From Methanocella_A sp963792125 (lineage in GTDB: Archaea; Halobacteriota; Methanocellia; Methanocellales; Methanocellaceae), in contig CAWBVA010000006.1 in NCBI GenBank assembly GCA_963792125.1, positions 57,146 through 121,145 on the forward strand: DNA of 64,000 bases, read 5' to 3'. Both the position numbers and the translations under genes were made by a program. Of the stretch, positions 26,664-36,872 are shown in pieces. The notes under the pieces are model-generated. The model ran no database searches. It was not told where the DNA came from and saw nothing but the letters and a program-made list of their open reading frames with translations. The number at the start of each line of letters is the position of its first letter. Position 1 is the stretch's first letter.

Positions 26664-28784
26664 TTATTGGAAAAGAGAATCATCCCGGTTTTTTGCTAAC
26701 GGCAGCACGACAATGAACTTGCTCCCCTTGCTCCGGTCCCCCGGCACCCGGTCTTCCACCAGGACCCTGCCGCCGTAGTCGTCTGTCAGCGTCTTCACCA
26801 GGTACAGCCCGATGCCGCTGCCTTTGGCTTTCGTATTGCCGCGGAGGTTCCTGTTGAATATCCGTGTCTTGAGATCGTCCGGTATGCCGGGGCCGTTGTC
26901 CTCGACGGTAATCCTGCAGGACTCGATGCCGTTTTCGCGGACCGTCCCGACTCCTATGTCAATCACCGGCCGGCCGTTCGAGTGTTTGATCGCATTGCCG
27001 ACCAGGTTAGAGAAGACATCGTACAACAGCTCGTTCGCGATAACCGTGTTTCCGGTGGCACACTGGCAATTGATGGTGATGTTACCGCCATGCAGGCTGC
27101 AGTAGTGCTCGCGCACACTTTCGAGCACCTGTCCGACGTCCATTTCCTTATGGCGGATTTCACCGGACCTTACCTTCTGAAGCTTTTTCACGTTGCTTAT
27201 CAGCAGCGAGCTGCCTTCCAGTGCCGTGAGAGGGTGAGACAGTAGTTCTCTACCGTAGTCGTCAAGCTCCAGCGTGTCGAGAGCCAGTTCCAGGAACCCG
27301 ATGCCTACCTGGTTCAGGTTGTTTATGTCGTGGCCCATCAGGTCAAGGTAGAGTTCCGCCTGGTCTCTTGCGTCCTCGTGCGCGTTCTCCGCGATATTAC
27401 GCTGTATCCGGTCCCTTAATGCCATGATGCCATAGGCGAGGTTATCCGCCAGCTCCGACAGCAGCGTAACCTCCCCGGTATCAAACGCATCCGGCGTCTC
27501 CGAATAGATTGTCAGAGCGCCGAAGGTGATGTCGTTCGAGCGCAGCGGAAGCCCGATGACCGAGGCGTATCCGCGTTTCAGCGCCTCGTCCCGCCAGGGA
27601 ATGAACTTGCTATCGTCCCGGACATACCGGACGATACAGTGTCTGCCGGTCTTAATGGCGGTGCCGGTCGGGCCCCGGCCCCGGTCCGCATCCGACCAGA
27701 ATACATTGATCGAGCCGACATAGCCGTCTTCATAGCCCCGGTATGCCATGGGACGCACGGTCTTCTTCTCGTCCATCTCCGCATAGCCGATCCACGCCAG
27801 CCGGTATCCGCCGACTTCGACTATGATCTGGCAAATATCCTGCAGCAGGGCCGTCTCGTCGGTGGAATGCACCAGCGATTCCCCGCATTTGGTCAGGGCT
27901 TTCAGGGCACGATTGGCCCTTTGCAGCACCTTCTCGGCCTGCTTGCGCTCAGTGATGTCCTGTACAGTGAAAGTTACTCCCGCCCGCGGGTTCCCCTGCT
28001 CGATCAGCGTGAAGCTCAGGAGCACATCGATAATGCCCCCGTCCTTACGCTGCCACCTCGATTCGATGGTGCTGACATCAGTAATTTCCCGTGCATCGAT
28101 TATTTTCTTCCCGACAAGCTCGTACTCCACGTCCGTCGGATAAAAAATACGCGCGTCCCGGTCGATGAACTCACCCGGGGAATAGCCGACTATCTCGCAG
28201 AGCCAGCTATTCGCCTCTTTCAAGGTCCGGTTGACGGAGATACCTATCCCGACAGGCGCTGCCCGTAGTATGCTTTCCAGCCTGGCCTCCCTGGCGCTCA
28301 GCTGTTCCTCCGCCAGCTTTTGTTCCGTCAAATCGATAAGCACGATAAAAAATCCAAGATATGCGTTCGAGCAGTCATGTATGGGGCTCGCCGACACACG
28401 TGACCAGACCGGTCTGCCATCCCTTCTCAGGTATTTTATAACCTTCGAAAAGCCGGAATTTTCTTTGTTTTTCTCAGGTAAAGGCCTCAATGATCTGACT
28501 TGATCACCGTCGCAGCCGAAGCCGGATCTCCCGATGAGATCTTCCCGGGTGCATCCGAACATATCCGTCAGCTTCTGGTTGACGAAGACGATCTGATTCT
28601 CGGCGTCGACAATCGCGATGCCGACGTTGGCGATGTCGATAATGCCCTCGAGGTTCCCCGAGTGCCTGAACAAAGCGTCCTCGATATGTTTCATTTTGCT
28701 TTCGGCATCGGTCGTAATGGCTGTCTGGCGGACCCCTCCGGGCCCGTTAATAAGAGGGCTGCTTTTTAGGTGCTCATCACTCAT
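26664..28784 (-). CDS. Soluble PAS-PAS-GAF sensor histidine kinase
   Basis: 706 aa, no membrane segment, so a cytoplasmic sensor. PAS 1 spans about 45-155 (GIIDIANVGIAIVDAENQIV), PAS 2 about 165-285 (LRAAPVGIGISVNRTLKEAN ending in the PAC motif ITERKQAE), GAF about 295-455 (VEVGGYRLAWIGYAE ... GALTIYSETPDAFD). The phosphoacceptor region is LMGHDINNLNQVG, an atypical H-box of the kind seen in methanogen kinases. The HATPase domain has the N box NLVGNAIKHS, G1 DNGPGIP and G2 KGSGIGLYLV. No response regulator is adjacent, so the partner is elsewhere. The signal is unknown; the GAF/PAS lack obvious haem or Cys ligands. Confidence 0.92.
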   Translation of the reverse strand: MSDEHLKSSPLINGPGGVRQTAITTDAESKMKHIEDALFRHSGNLEGIIDIANVGIAIVDAENQIVFVNQKLTDMFGCTREDLIGRSGFGCDGDQVRSLRPLPEKNKENSGFSKVIKYLRRDGRPVWSRVSASPIHDCSNAYLGFFIVLIDLTEQKLAEEQLSAREARLESILRAAPVGIGISVNRTLKEANSWLCEIVGYSPGEFIDRDARIFYPTDVEYELVGKKIIDAREITDVSTIESRWQRKDGGIIDVLLSFTLIEQGNPRAGVTFTVQDITERKQAEKVLQRANRALKALTKCGESLVHSTDETALLQDICQIIVEVGGYRLAWIGYAEMDEKKTVRPMAYRGYEDGYVGSINVFWSDADRGRGPTGTAIKTGRHCIVRYVRDDSKFIPWRDEALKRGYASVIGLPLRSNDITFGALTIYSETPDAFDTGEVTLLSELADNLAYGIMALRDRIQRNIAENAHEDARDQAELYLDLMGHDINNLNQVGIGFLELALDTLELDDYGRELLSHPLTALEGSSLLISNVKKLQKVRSGEIRHKEMDVGQVLESVREHYCSLHGGNITINCQCATGNTVIANELLYDVFSNLVGNAIKHSNGRPVIDIGVGTVRENGIESCRITVEDNGPGIPDDLKTRIFNRNLRGNTKAKGSGIGLYLVKTLTDDYGGRVLVEDRVPGDRSKGSKFIVVLPLAKNRDDSLFQ

Positions 28785-29040
28785 GCTTCGATAGTGTGCT
28801 CTGTCGCCTGATGGACGAACATATGATTACTGATATATTTTTTAAATATAATAAGTTATTTAATAGCCTGTTTCTTAGCCCGTCCATTATCCGGGATATC
28901 TGAAAGTATAAAGATCAAAATAAGTGTGACCTGATCAGGGATTTTGACACAGGGTATGCAAAAAGATCGTTCGCCGGCCGGTCCGGCCGGGGCAGTCGGG
29001 CGCATTCGTGCGAGTGGCCGACACCCGCCACGATAATCAT

Positions 29041-30012
29041 TTACTTCTGCTTCACGGCCGCGCCCTGCATCTTGAAATGGGCCAGCAGCGCCTCGATCTG
29101 GATACGCTCGTTGGAGCCCTCGGTGAGACGGAAATCAGCTTCGCCGATTCGGTCCACCAGCGCCACTAAGACGTCCTCGTCCAGTCCAAGGTCGAACATG
29201 CTCCGGTATATCTGGTCGATCACGTCGCTGCCTGATAGCCCATATGTAATCAGCAGCTCGTCCAGCTTGTTGCGCGCGTCCATGAACTGCCCGTTGAGCG
29301 CCAGCTTCAGCATGTCGTCGATCTCTTTCGGCTTCGCGACACTGGTCGTCTGGTAGACCACGTCTGCGTTGATGTCCTTCGTGACCGAAGCGGCCGACTG
29401 GAGCGCGTTTATAGCCCGGCGCATGTCGCCTTTCGCCACGTAGACCAGCGCCTGAATGCCGTCCTTCTCGATCTTCAGGCTTTCGTGCTTCGCAATACGG
29501 TGAAGCCCTTCCTCGATGTCGCGGGCGGTCAGCGGGCCGAACCGGTACACTGCGCAGCGCGACTGGATAGGCTCGATGATCTTGGACGAGTAGTTGCAGG
29601 ATATAATGAAACGGCACGTGGCGGCATACCGCTCCATAGTCCGCCGCAGCGCGGACTGTGCGTCGGAGGTCAGCGCGTCGGCCTCGTCCAGGAAGATGAT
29701 CTTGAACTTCGCATTGCCAAGCGGCGCCGTCCGGGCAAAGTTCTTGATGTTAGTCCGGACCACGTCGATGCCACGCTCGTCCGATGCGTTCAGCTCGGAG
29801 AAATTGCTATGCCAGGCGTCGCCGTACATCTCCCGCGCGAGCGCGACCGCACAGGCAGTCTTGCCTACGCCGGGCGGTCCCGAGAACAACAGGTGCGGCA
29901 GGTTACCTGACTTCACGTAAGATATCAGCCGCCTCACGATCTGCTGCTGACCGATCACGTCCTCGAGCCTCTTGGGCCGGTACTTCTCCGTCCAGATTTC
30001 ATCCTCTGCCAT
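29041..30012 (-). CDS. rfcS: Replication factor C small subunit
   Basis: 323 aa clamp-loader AAA+ ATPase that loads PCNA with the large subunit. Box II is EKYRPKRLEDVIGQ, Walker A is GPPGVGKTACA, Walker B is FLDEADALT, the SRC motif is QSRCAVYRF, and sensor 2 is GDMRRAINALQ. Full length and without an intein, which many archaeal rfcS genes carry. ATG 30012 is the natural start. Confidence 0.97.
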   Translation of the reverse strand: MAEDEIWTEKYRPKRLEDVIGQQQIVRRLISYVKSGNLPHLLFSGPPGVGKTACAVALAREMYGDAWHSNFSELNASDERGIDVVRTNIKNFARTAPLGNAKFKIIFLDEADALTSDAQSALRRTMERYAATCRFIISCNYSSKIIEPIQSRCAVYRFGPLTARDIEEGLHRIAKHESLKIEKDGIQALVYVAKGDMRRAINALQSAASVTKDINADVVYQTTSVAKPKEIDDMLKLALNGQFMDARNKLDELLITYGLSGSDVIDQIYRSMFDLGLDEDVLVALVDRIGEADFRLTEGSNERIQIEALLAHFKMQGAAVKQK

Positions 30013-30100
30013 GCGCTACGCTCCGCGAGTATATTGACGGCATTGGCTATAAAGTTTCCACCGCCGTAAGACGCCAGGGGGCTAAGAAGAGACGGAAATA

Positions 30101-30646
30101 TCAGATATGCCCCAGGCCGAGCAGGCTGCACACTGTGACGATTAGCGCGCCCAGCGCTACCATGCGGACTATAGACTTGAGATAGCTCTGGCTCGATACC
30201 TTTCCCGAGTACAGTCCCAGCCCTACCAGGGTTGCCAGGCAGAGGACCACCGAGGTGATCACTGCCGTCCAGCCGCTGGTTATGAAGAACGGGATAACAG
30301 GCACGATGGAGCCTGCCAGGCTCATGCCTCCGTGTATGAACGAGTCACGGATGATCTTGCGCCGGGCCTGCTTCTCGATGCGAGTGTCGCGCAGGTCTTC
30401 CAGCATTGCGCGCTCCATAGCTGTGATCCGGCCATATTCTACTGCGGTTTCCGCTAAATAGGAACCGATACCGTTGGTCAGGCACAGCGCGATGCCGCCG
30501 CCCATGGCTGCCTTGATGATGATGCCAGGATCCGTCGTCGTAGTCGCCAGTCCGACGATGATACCCAGGACTGCCAGCAAGCCGTCAATGGTACCTAAAA
30601 TCAGGTACCTCCCCTTGTCGCCTCCGTCAGACATTTGCCGATTCAC
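30101..30646 (-). CDS. VIT1/CCC1 family transporter
   Basis: 181 aa integral membrane protein with about five helices. GRYLILGTIDGLLAVLGIIV and LTNGIGSYLAETAVEYGRI match the VIT1/CCC1 iron/manganese exporter family; a cytoplasmic Glu-rich loop (AMERAMLEDLRDTRIEKQAR) resembles the metal-binding loop. Probably exports Fe2+ or Mn2+. It follows the DUF211 gene by 23 nt in the same direction, a pairing common in archaea. Confidence 0.85.
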   Translation of the reverse strand: MNRQMSDGGDKGRYLILGTIDGLLAVLGIIVGLATTTTDPGIIIKAAMGGGIALCLTNGIGSYLAETAVEYGRITAMERAMLEDLRDTRIEKQARRKIIRDSFIHGGMSLAGSIVPVIPFFITSGWTAVITSVVLCLATLVGLGLYSGKVSSQSYLKSIVRMVALGALIVTVCSLLGLGHI

Positions 30647-30669
30647 TTCTGACTGCTACGTAAAAACAT

Positions 30670-30960
30670 TTACCGGTCCTGCAGCGTCTCGACATTCTCC
30701 ACCAGCTTGGAGCCGGCGGCCACCTCGTCGATGCTGTGAATGACGGCGCCCATATCCTCGATGACGGCCTCGAGCTCATCGAAGTCGACGTCGTTGCCTT
30801 CGACGGTGATCTTGATCGTTTCTGTCTCTGTGTCTACTTCCTGGATGCTCAGGTTGACGCCAGTTACGTGGGTCAGCCTGGAAATCGACCTGGCAAGCTC
30901 CAGAATGGATGGCTTGTGCGGCTTGAGCACGTCCAATACAAGCCTTTTGATTCCTGTCAT
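30670..30960 (-). CDS. DUF211 family protein
   Basis: 96 aa, ferredoxin-like alpha/beta fold expected. GIKRLVLDVLKPHKPSILE, VTGVNLSIQEVDTETETIK and DVDFDELEAVIEDMGAVIHS fit DUF211, an archaeal family known from structural genomics without assigned function. It is upstream of and probably cotranscribed with the VIT1/CCC1 transporter, which suggests metal sensing or regulation of transport (inference). Confidence 0.85.
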   Translation of the reverse strand: MTGIKRLVLDVLKPHKPSILELARSISRLTHVTGVNLSIQEVDTETETIKITVEGNDVDFDELEAVIEDMGAVIHSIDEVAAGSKLVENVETLQDR

Positions 30961-31140
30961 GTTATCTTAATTCCTGTCTCCTTCCATTAAACGGATTTCT
31001 GATATATCATTTTTGCTATATAGACTTTTAATCCCGAATCCGGGGAAGTGACGAGAATAGTGCGTTTTATAACCTTCAGATCAGTTCGTACGAGAAAGGT
31101 TATATCTCCCAGCTTTCACTATAATATCGTTGGCGATCCC

Positions 31141-32022
31141 ATGAAAAGAGCGTTCATTGCAGTACTTGCATTGCTGGCGCTGGCGTCATTCGCCATGCCT
31201 GCTACCGCGGCGCAGTACGACGGCTTGATGATGGACGTGTCCCAGACTTACATGCGGCTGGGCTTCAACGACACGATCGTCCTGACCCTTCATCTTACAG
31301 ATGGCGGCGTGCCGACAGGCATAGCCGACAAGTCCGTAGCGCTGAGCTTCCGTACCGGAGGCGATTACGTGATCTTCGGCAACGAACAGCCATCTATGAG
31401 TATCGCCACGAACTCGTCAGGCATCGCTACCGCCACAATCAGGCTGAACCCGGAGAACCAGCCGGAGAGCTTCCGCCTGCCGTTGCAGGTGATGATCGAG
31501 GCTATAGATATCAAAAACGACGGTATCCGCTGCAACCTGATCGTGTACATCACCAGCACCGGGTCCATTTTCGGGTACGTCGTCGATGACGCCACGAGCA
31601 CGATCACCAGCGCGAATATCACTGTGCACACGCCAGACGGCAAGGCTTTCATGAGCGGAACTTACACTTCGAGCGACGGCTCTGGCAGCCCTATGGGATA
31701 TTACTATATCGACAACCTCCCCGTGGAGATACCAGGCAAGAACACCCTGACGGCGGAGAAAAACGGCTATTCAGGCACCCTCAAGGCCGAGGCCGGATTA
31801 GACATCCGGCAGGACATCGTCATCCACGGCTTTAAGGACACGGTGGACGTGACGAGCATCGTGGCGAGTAACGCAAACATTACTGCGACACCGGCACCTG
31901 CATCAGGCAATACCACCGACATACCTGCCAGGCCGACCACGATGACGACTACGATCATCATCGCTATCGCCATTATAGCGCTGGTATATTTAGGTCTCAA
32001 GGCTTATCGCAGGATGTTCTGA
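31141..32022 (+). CDS. Surface protein with Ig-like domains and C-terminal membrane anchor
   Basis: 293 aa from ATG 31141, the first Met that gives a clean signal peptide (MKRAFIAVLALLALASFAMP, cleavage after ATAA). An invasin-like Ig domain spans about 30-145 (NDTIVLTLHLTDGGVPTGI). A carboxypeptidase-regulatory-like domain spans about 150-245 (GSIFGYVVDDATSTITSANI). A short Thr/Pro stretch and one transmembrane helix (TTIIIAIAIIALVYLGL) with a basic tail follow. Displayed outside the cell; ligand unknown. Confidence 0.75.
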   Translation: MKRAFIAVLALLALASFAMPATAAQYDGLMMDVSQTYMRLGFNDTIVLTLHLTDGGVPTGIADKSVALSFRTGGDYVIFGNEQPSMSIATNSSGIATATIRLNPENQPESFRLPLQVMIEAIDIKNDGIRCNLIVYITSTGSIFGYVVDDATSTITSANITVHTPDGKAFMSGTYTSSDGSGSPMGYYYIDNLPVEIPGKNTLTAEKNGYSGTLKAEAGLDIRQDIVIHGFKDTVDVTSIVASNANITATPAPASGNTTDIPARPTTMTTTIIIAIAIIALVYLGLKAYRRMF

Positions 32023-32137
32023 GTTGCCTTTCGCGGGGGCTCTCGGCTACAGTCATAAGCCGACTACGGGAAACAGGCGCACCTGGTGAATGCGATCTGA
32101 GCGTATAGTCGGTACAAAGCAATGACTAAAGCCACAA

Positions 32138-33106
32138 TTATTTAGTTCCGTCGAGCATGATGTATTCGCCGGTACTCTGGTCGACGATCGAGGGAGCCCG
32201 GATGAGGAAATCCCTGTGCGTCATACTGTTATTACGGCCGCCCGGCATGTCGGTGTTCTGGCCGAAAGCGATATGTGCCGTCCCGCAGGCCTTCTCGTCC
32301 TCCAGCATCAGCCCGGTGACCCGGGCTTTCGGGTTCAGGCCGATGCCGAACTCGCCGGCCAGCGACGCGTCGGCGTCCACGGACAGCAACGTCTCCACCT
32401 CGCGGGCCATTGCCTCGTCCTTCGACCGTACCCGGACCACTTTGCCAGCCTCGATACTCAGGACCAGCGTCTCGCGCACCAGTCCCAGGTCACCGATGCT
32501 GCCGTCGCAGGCGATGGTGCCGTTCATGCTGTGTTCGACAGGGGCACACCATATCTCCCCGGCCGGCAGGTTGCCCATGTGACCGGGCCTTATGACAAGG
32601 TCATCGATGAACGCACGGCCGGTAATGCTGAAGGCGACGTCCGTCCCGCCGGGCGCGAGCAGCCGCACTGTGCTGACACTCCGGAACCGGTTCTTCAGCC
32701 GGGCTGCCGTCTGTCGTAACGCCTTGAAATCGACCGTCATGGCATGCTCGATCATGCCCATGTCGATGTCAGGGGAATGACCGACCCGGGCGCCGTGCTT
32801 CGACTCCTCGTAGTGCAGGGCGATGCGAAACGGGGTCTCGTCGGCGTAACCCTTCAGCTGGTTGAAAAAGAGCCCGGGGCGGATTGTCTTCGCCATTATT
32901 TCCAGCTCGCGGGGTATCTCCCTTAGCGGGCGTCCGGTTTCAGGCAGGTGGTACGAGTGGACAACAACGCCTTCGAGCTCCAGCGCGCGACGGGTGACGT
33001 CGCTGACCGGCGCTGCGTAGTCGTCGTAGACGATCAGGGCCACCTCGCCTTTTCTTATGCCCATGAGCTCTTTGAGGGAATCGCGCAGTGATACTGCGAC
33101 ACGCAT
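32138..33106 (-). CDS. Metallo-aminopeptidase of the M29-like family
   Basis: 322 aa. Candidate metal ligands are all present in the right order: Glu in PAGEIWCAPVE, Glu in GEFGIGLNPKA, His in GTAHIAFGQN and the His-x-Asp pair in THRDFLI. Expected to remove N-terminal residues from peptides in the cytoplasm. ATG 33106 overlaps the 3' end of the upstream M3-like peptidase frame by 52 nt. Such a long overlap is unusual and may mean that the upstream stop was lost by an indel. Both peptidase genes probably form one operon. Confidence 0.85.
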   Translation of the reverse strand: MRVAVSLRDSLKELMGIRKGEVALIVYDDYAAPVSDVTRRALELEGVVVHSYHLPETGRPLREIPRELEIMAKTIRPGLFFNQLKGYADETPFRIALHYEESKHGARVGHSPDIDMGMIEHAMTVDFKALRQTAARLKNRFRSVSTVRLLAPGGTDVAFSITGRAFIDDLVIRPGHMGNLPAGEIWCAPVEHSMNGTIACDGSIGDLGLVRETLVLSIEAGKVVRVRSKDEAMAREVETLLSVDADASLAGEFGIGLNPKARVTGLMLEDEKACGTAHIAFGQNTDMPGGRNNSMTHRDFLIRAPSIVDQSTGEYIMLDGTK

Positions 33107-34627
33107 CGAGCAGCATCAGCGTCAGCTCCGATCATCAATACCTTCAGGCTTTTTTCGATCTCCTTGATAAGCGGGTGCTCGTCGATGCCGTAGTAGCCCA
33201 GGTTCCGGGCCATGCTGTCGCAGCCGAACTTCTGGCCGCTGCCCCACAGACCCCGCAGGTATCCGCCTGCGCCGCGGGCGCTCCACCACTCGGTGCCGAA
33301 CTCCTCGGTCAGCACGCCCCGGAGCTGCACCTCGAACATCCAGGCACGGAGGTAGTCTGCGGCGTAGAGACCCATATCGAGGTCAAAGAGATACTGGTTC
33401 TCCGGGTGCTGGAACTTCAGCGCGTCGCCCAGGTACCGGGCATAGAGCTTCTCCGGGTGGTCTGCGCCGCCGTGCAGGTCCAGCTCATAGAGCAGCTTGG
33501 CCGCGTACCTGCGCACCATGAACAGCAGCTGGAAGGCAGTGAACTGCGTGACGTCGGAGAGCTCATCGCCATTCAGCTTGAACTGCCGGTCCAGCCAGAA
33601 TTTGTTGCCGGTAAGGTGCTCGAACAGGAACGCGTAGGTCTCTGACAGCCCGACATCACCAAGATACTTGAACTCGAAAGGCATAGCCGGCTGTACGTTG
33701 CCGAAGTGCTGGGCGTGGCCCATCTCGTGGAACAGCGCCCGGTAGTCGTCCATGCCGCCCTGGGGGCGGATGCACAGGACGACCTCGTCCGGGACCCGGA
33801 TGCCGCTGCAGAAGGCCCGGGGCCGCTTTTTCTCCCTGATCTCGGCGTCCACGTGGATGTTGGGCTGGTCGCTGAGCTGCAGCCCCATGCCTTCGAGCGT
33901 CTGGCCGAGGACATTCATCATCGTGTCTGCGGCGAAGAACCGGTCGAACTCCTTTACCCGGAACAGGTAGCCGACGTCGTACTTCCTCACGTCAGACAGG
34001 CCGAGGTCGAGCACGTTCTTGCACATGTTACGGAAGTAGCGGGTATAGAGACGGTCCGTACGATACAGGAAGTTCTGCATCTGCTCGCGCAGCGCGTAAT
34101 AGTCGATACCCTTGGTGTCAGAGCACATGTCGATATAGTTATCATAGCCGAATTTTTCTGCGATTTCGTACGACCGATCGAGACGTTCCCGGAACAGCGG
34201 GTTCAGCCGGCCGAATACAGGCTCCCGGGCCAGGTCGATGGCTTCGCGCTTCCCGTGGTCGGGCTCGTTGGCCAGCACGGCCGGCACAGAGTGAAAAGAA
34301 ATATTTTTACCGTCCACCTCGACCTCGGCCTTCGCCTGCAGCGCGTGGAGCTGGTCGTCGAGCCGCGTGATCTTCCGGCCCGCATAACCCCCGAGCAGGA
34401 ACCCGTACAGGTACTCCATTCGCAGACGCTCGTCGTTCCTGCGTCGTTTCCCGGCGGTCGCGCACGTCCATGATCAGGTCTTCGTCCTCGAAGATACGGC
34501 TGTAGCGGGCGTAGATGCTCTCCGTGTCGATGTCGTCCTTCTGGCCTGACAGGTGCTCGTACTGCTCCCTCTCGATCTCCTCATTGAACCTTTCCAGGTC
34601 CGTCCTGACTTTGTCAAGGTCTGCCAT
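33055..34627 (-). CDS. M3-like (gluzincin) oligopeptidase, one frameshift
   Basis: From ATG 34627, MADLDKVRTDLERFNEEIER runs to LIMDVRDRRETTQ, then shifts near 34428 into the frame DERLRMEYLYGFLLGGYAG. The second frame holds the zinc site HEMGHAQHFG (near residue 300 of the joined protein) and the downstream Glu helix LSETYAFLFEHL, as in M3/M32-type zinc peptidases. The span of 1573 nt is 3n+1, so one extra base (in CAGGAAC) is enough. About 524 aa is close to the usual size for oligoendopeptidases. The last 15 residues overlap the M29 gene and may be out of frame. Cytoplasmic peptide degradation together with the M29 enzyme is the likely role. Confidence 0.85.
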
Positions 34628-34945
34628 GCGATTTTCCCGCCTCTGTAAGCCACTGCCGTTCCGGGCAGGACTGACTGACAATGGTAGTATCCCGTCGCGT
34701 ATAAGTTTTTCCATCCCGGAAACGCTGAAAGCAATCGAGCCTGTGTCGCCAGCCCGCCACACACATATGCGCAGTACTGAGGCCACATAAACGGTTTGCT
34801 TTTGCCTGACATGACCCGACAATATATAATATTTATTTTATATGGTAGAAATAGCCAAATTAGCGTTTTTTATGCATTTTATTCCTTTTCTTATAGCATG
34901 GGAAAGCAAAAGATTATTTTATGGTAATTACATAATTGTATTTAG
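34628..34945. other. Intergenic region between divergent genes
   Basis: The 130 bases nearest the TPR gene are AT-rich and presumably carry its promoter. The part near the peptidase is of ordinary composition. Overlapping open frames here are shadows. No RNA gene seen. Confidence 0.4.
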
Positions 34946-36148
34946 ATGCCACTCCCTCCGCTAAATACCCAGGGGCTGCAGAAAGCCGCGAGGGACCACT
35001 ATGAAAAGGGTTCCCACCTTTACCAGAGCAACAGGGTAGACGAGGCTATCGCCGAATTTACGGAGGCGCTGCAGGAGGACCGGAACTTCGCCCGGGCCCG
35101 GTTCGGGCTGGCGGCGTGCATGGAGCGGAAGAGCCGGTTCGACGAAGCGATCCGGGAGTACCAGGAGGGCCTGAAGGCAGACGGCAACAACGCGTCGGCG
35201 CACTTCGACTTCGGCAACCTTTTATACCGCACGGGCAGGGTCAACGAGGCCATCCGGCAGTACATGATGGCACTGCTCATCGACCCGAAGTACGTTACGG
35301 CACGGTACATGCTCGGGAACTGTCTTGAGCGCAAGAACCTGCCGGCAGAGGCGCTGCAGGAGTACCGGTACATCATCAAGACCAGCCCGACCTTCATCGA
35401 CGCCCGCGTCTCGGCGGCACACTGTATGGAAAAACTGGGCCGCCTGCAGGACGCCATCGTCGAGTACCAGGCCGTGCTCGACCTGGACGGGAGCCGGGTG
35501 GAGATACGACGGGCACTGGCCCGGCTGCTGGAGCGGGAAGGCCAGATCGGCGACGCCATCGAAGAGTACTACAGCATCATCGCCGTCAGCCCTGATTCCG
35601 TGGAATCCCGCCTGAGCCTGGCCGCGTGCCTCGAAAAGAAAGGCCGGATATACGAGGCGGTCAGGGAGTACGAGGAAGTGCAGCAACTCGACAGCAAGAA
35701 CCAGCTGGCGATGACCAAGATTATCGGGCTCCGCCAGGCCAAGCAGCGGGTCGACGAGATCGTCGACAAGTACATGACTCTCATGACCGTGCGCATGGGC
35801 AGAAAAGACCCGTACTTCACGCTAGGAATGGAGCTTTACAATAAAGGCCAGTTCGAGGACGCGCTGATCGAGTTCAGACAGTCCCAGTCGGCCAGCCCCC
35901 GCGTCCCGGAGACACACTTTGCCGCAGGGGCGTGCATCGTCCGCAAGGGCGCGTTCGACGTGGCCGTCTCCGAGTTCCTGGAGGCCGTCTGGCTGCACAA
36001 TGACTTCGCGGAGGCACACACGATGCTGGGCATCCTCTATGAGCGGCAGGGACTGCTCTACGAGGCGTTCCAGGAATTCAGCGAGGCGCTGAAGATCAAC
36101 CCGGAGATGGCCGAGGCCCGGTCCCGGCTCAAATCGGTGGTAGGATAA
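34946..36148 (+). CDS. Tetratricopeptide-repeat protein
   Basis: 400 aa made almost wholly of TPR units of 34 residues, about eleven repeats: for example YEKGSHLYQSNRVDEAIAEF, ARFGLAACMERKSRFDEAI, FDFGNLLYRTGRVNEAIRQY and HTMLGILYERQGLLYEAF. A break near residue 255 (LRQAKQRVDEIVDKYMTLMT) splits the array in two. No signal or membrane segment, so it is a cytoplasmic protein-interaction scaffold. The partner is unknown. ATG 34946 has no strong ribosome-binding site; leaderless initiation is likely. Confidence 0.9.
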   Translation: MPLPPLNTQGLQKAARDHYEKGSHLYQSNRVDEAIAEFTEALQEDRNFARARFGLAACMERKSRFDEAIREYQEGLKADGNNASAHFDFGNLLYRTGRVNEAIRQYMMALLIDPKYVTARYMLGNCLERKNLPAEALQEYRYIIKTSPTFIDARVSAAHCMEKLGRLQDAIVEYQAVLDLDGSRVEIRRALARLLEREGQIGDAIEEYYSIIAVSPDSVESRLSLAACLEKKGRIYEAVREYEEVQQLDSKNQLAMTKIIGLRQAKQRVDEIVDKYMTLMTVRMGRKDPYFTLGMELYNKGQFEDALIEFRQSQSASPRVPETHFAAGACIVRKGAFDVAVSEFLEAVWLHNDFAEAHTMLGILYERQGLLYEAFQEFSEALKINPEMAEARSRLKSVVG

Positions 36149-36872
36149 TATTAACAACGTTCACGCGTACAATCGGTTTTTTACATGTGCCTATATATGA
36201 AAACCACTAAATGAGACTCGTCAGATAACCGGAGCCCGGGTCAGGGATTAGACGATGAAAAAGCATTGCCTGTCGTCGGCCGTGCGGAAACACAAGACCC
36301 TTGCAGGATCGGCCTCATGCACGCGACCGGCGCGGAGGCGGCATGCGATACCTGCCTGCCCACGCACTGCGACGGAGAAACGGTCCGTCCGGGTGGCAGC
36401 CTTCATCCTGGCACTGAAGCGGGAGTCAGTATTACTGCATCGAAAACATTACACGGGATACGTTGCGAAATTCGGATAGCGATTGTCTATGTGGTTATGG
36501 CTTCGGAATTTGAGAGGTAACGCATCCCGGGTAACAATATTACCGCTGGGTCGAATAATGTAAATATTTTCCCTTCTGCCATTATCGTTTGATCTCCTGG
36601 CTATTGCCCATGTGATACCGGCGGCCCACGGGTATTTTCCGATGAACCCACAACCTCCGGGGCATTACAAAAAATTTATTAACGATGTCATTATCTTATT
36701 TAGTAGGCCGTTAATGAACATGTACACGTGATCGCACAGGATTTCCGTGGACATTACTGTAGGGGGCCTGAGGGCTCAATGCAACATTGCTACAGTATGT
36801 ATTAAGCGCTTGATCATCCCGGCCGGGATTGATGATGCCAGGCGCAGGCAATCCTGTAATGGAGATTTATTA
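36149..36872. other. Intergenic region with a possible frameshifted small gene
   Basis: 36255-36520 has coding-like GC skew in two successive frames: ATG 36255 starts MKK, then the frame LPVVGRAETQDPCRIGLMHA with CDTCLPTHCDGETV. It may be a short Cys-containing protein broken by an indel near 36266, but I do not recognise it. 36530-36750 is AT-rich and probably carries the promoter of the CorC-like gene. Confidence 0.35.

Noticed and set aside
29041..30012. Intein in the RFC small subunit
   Set aside because: The Walker A region is continuous and the protein is of normal length (323 aa).
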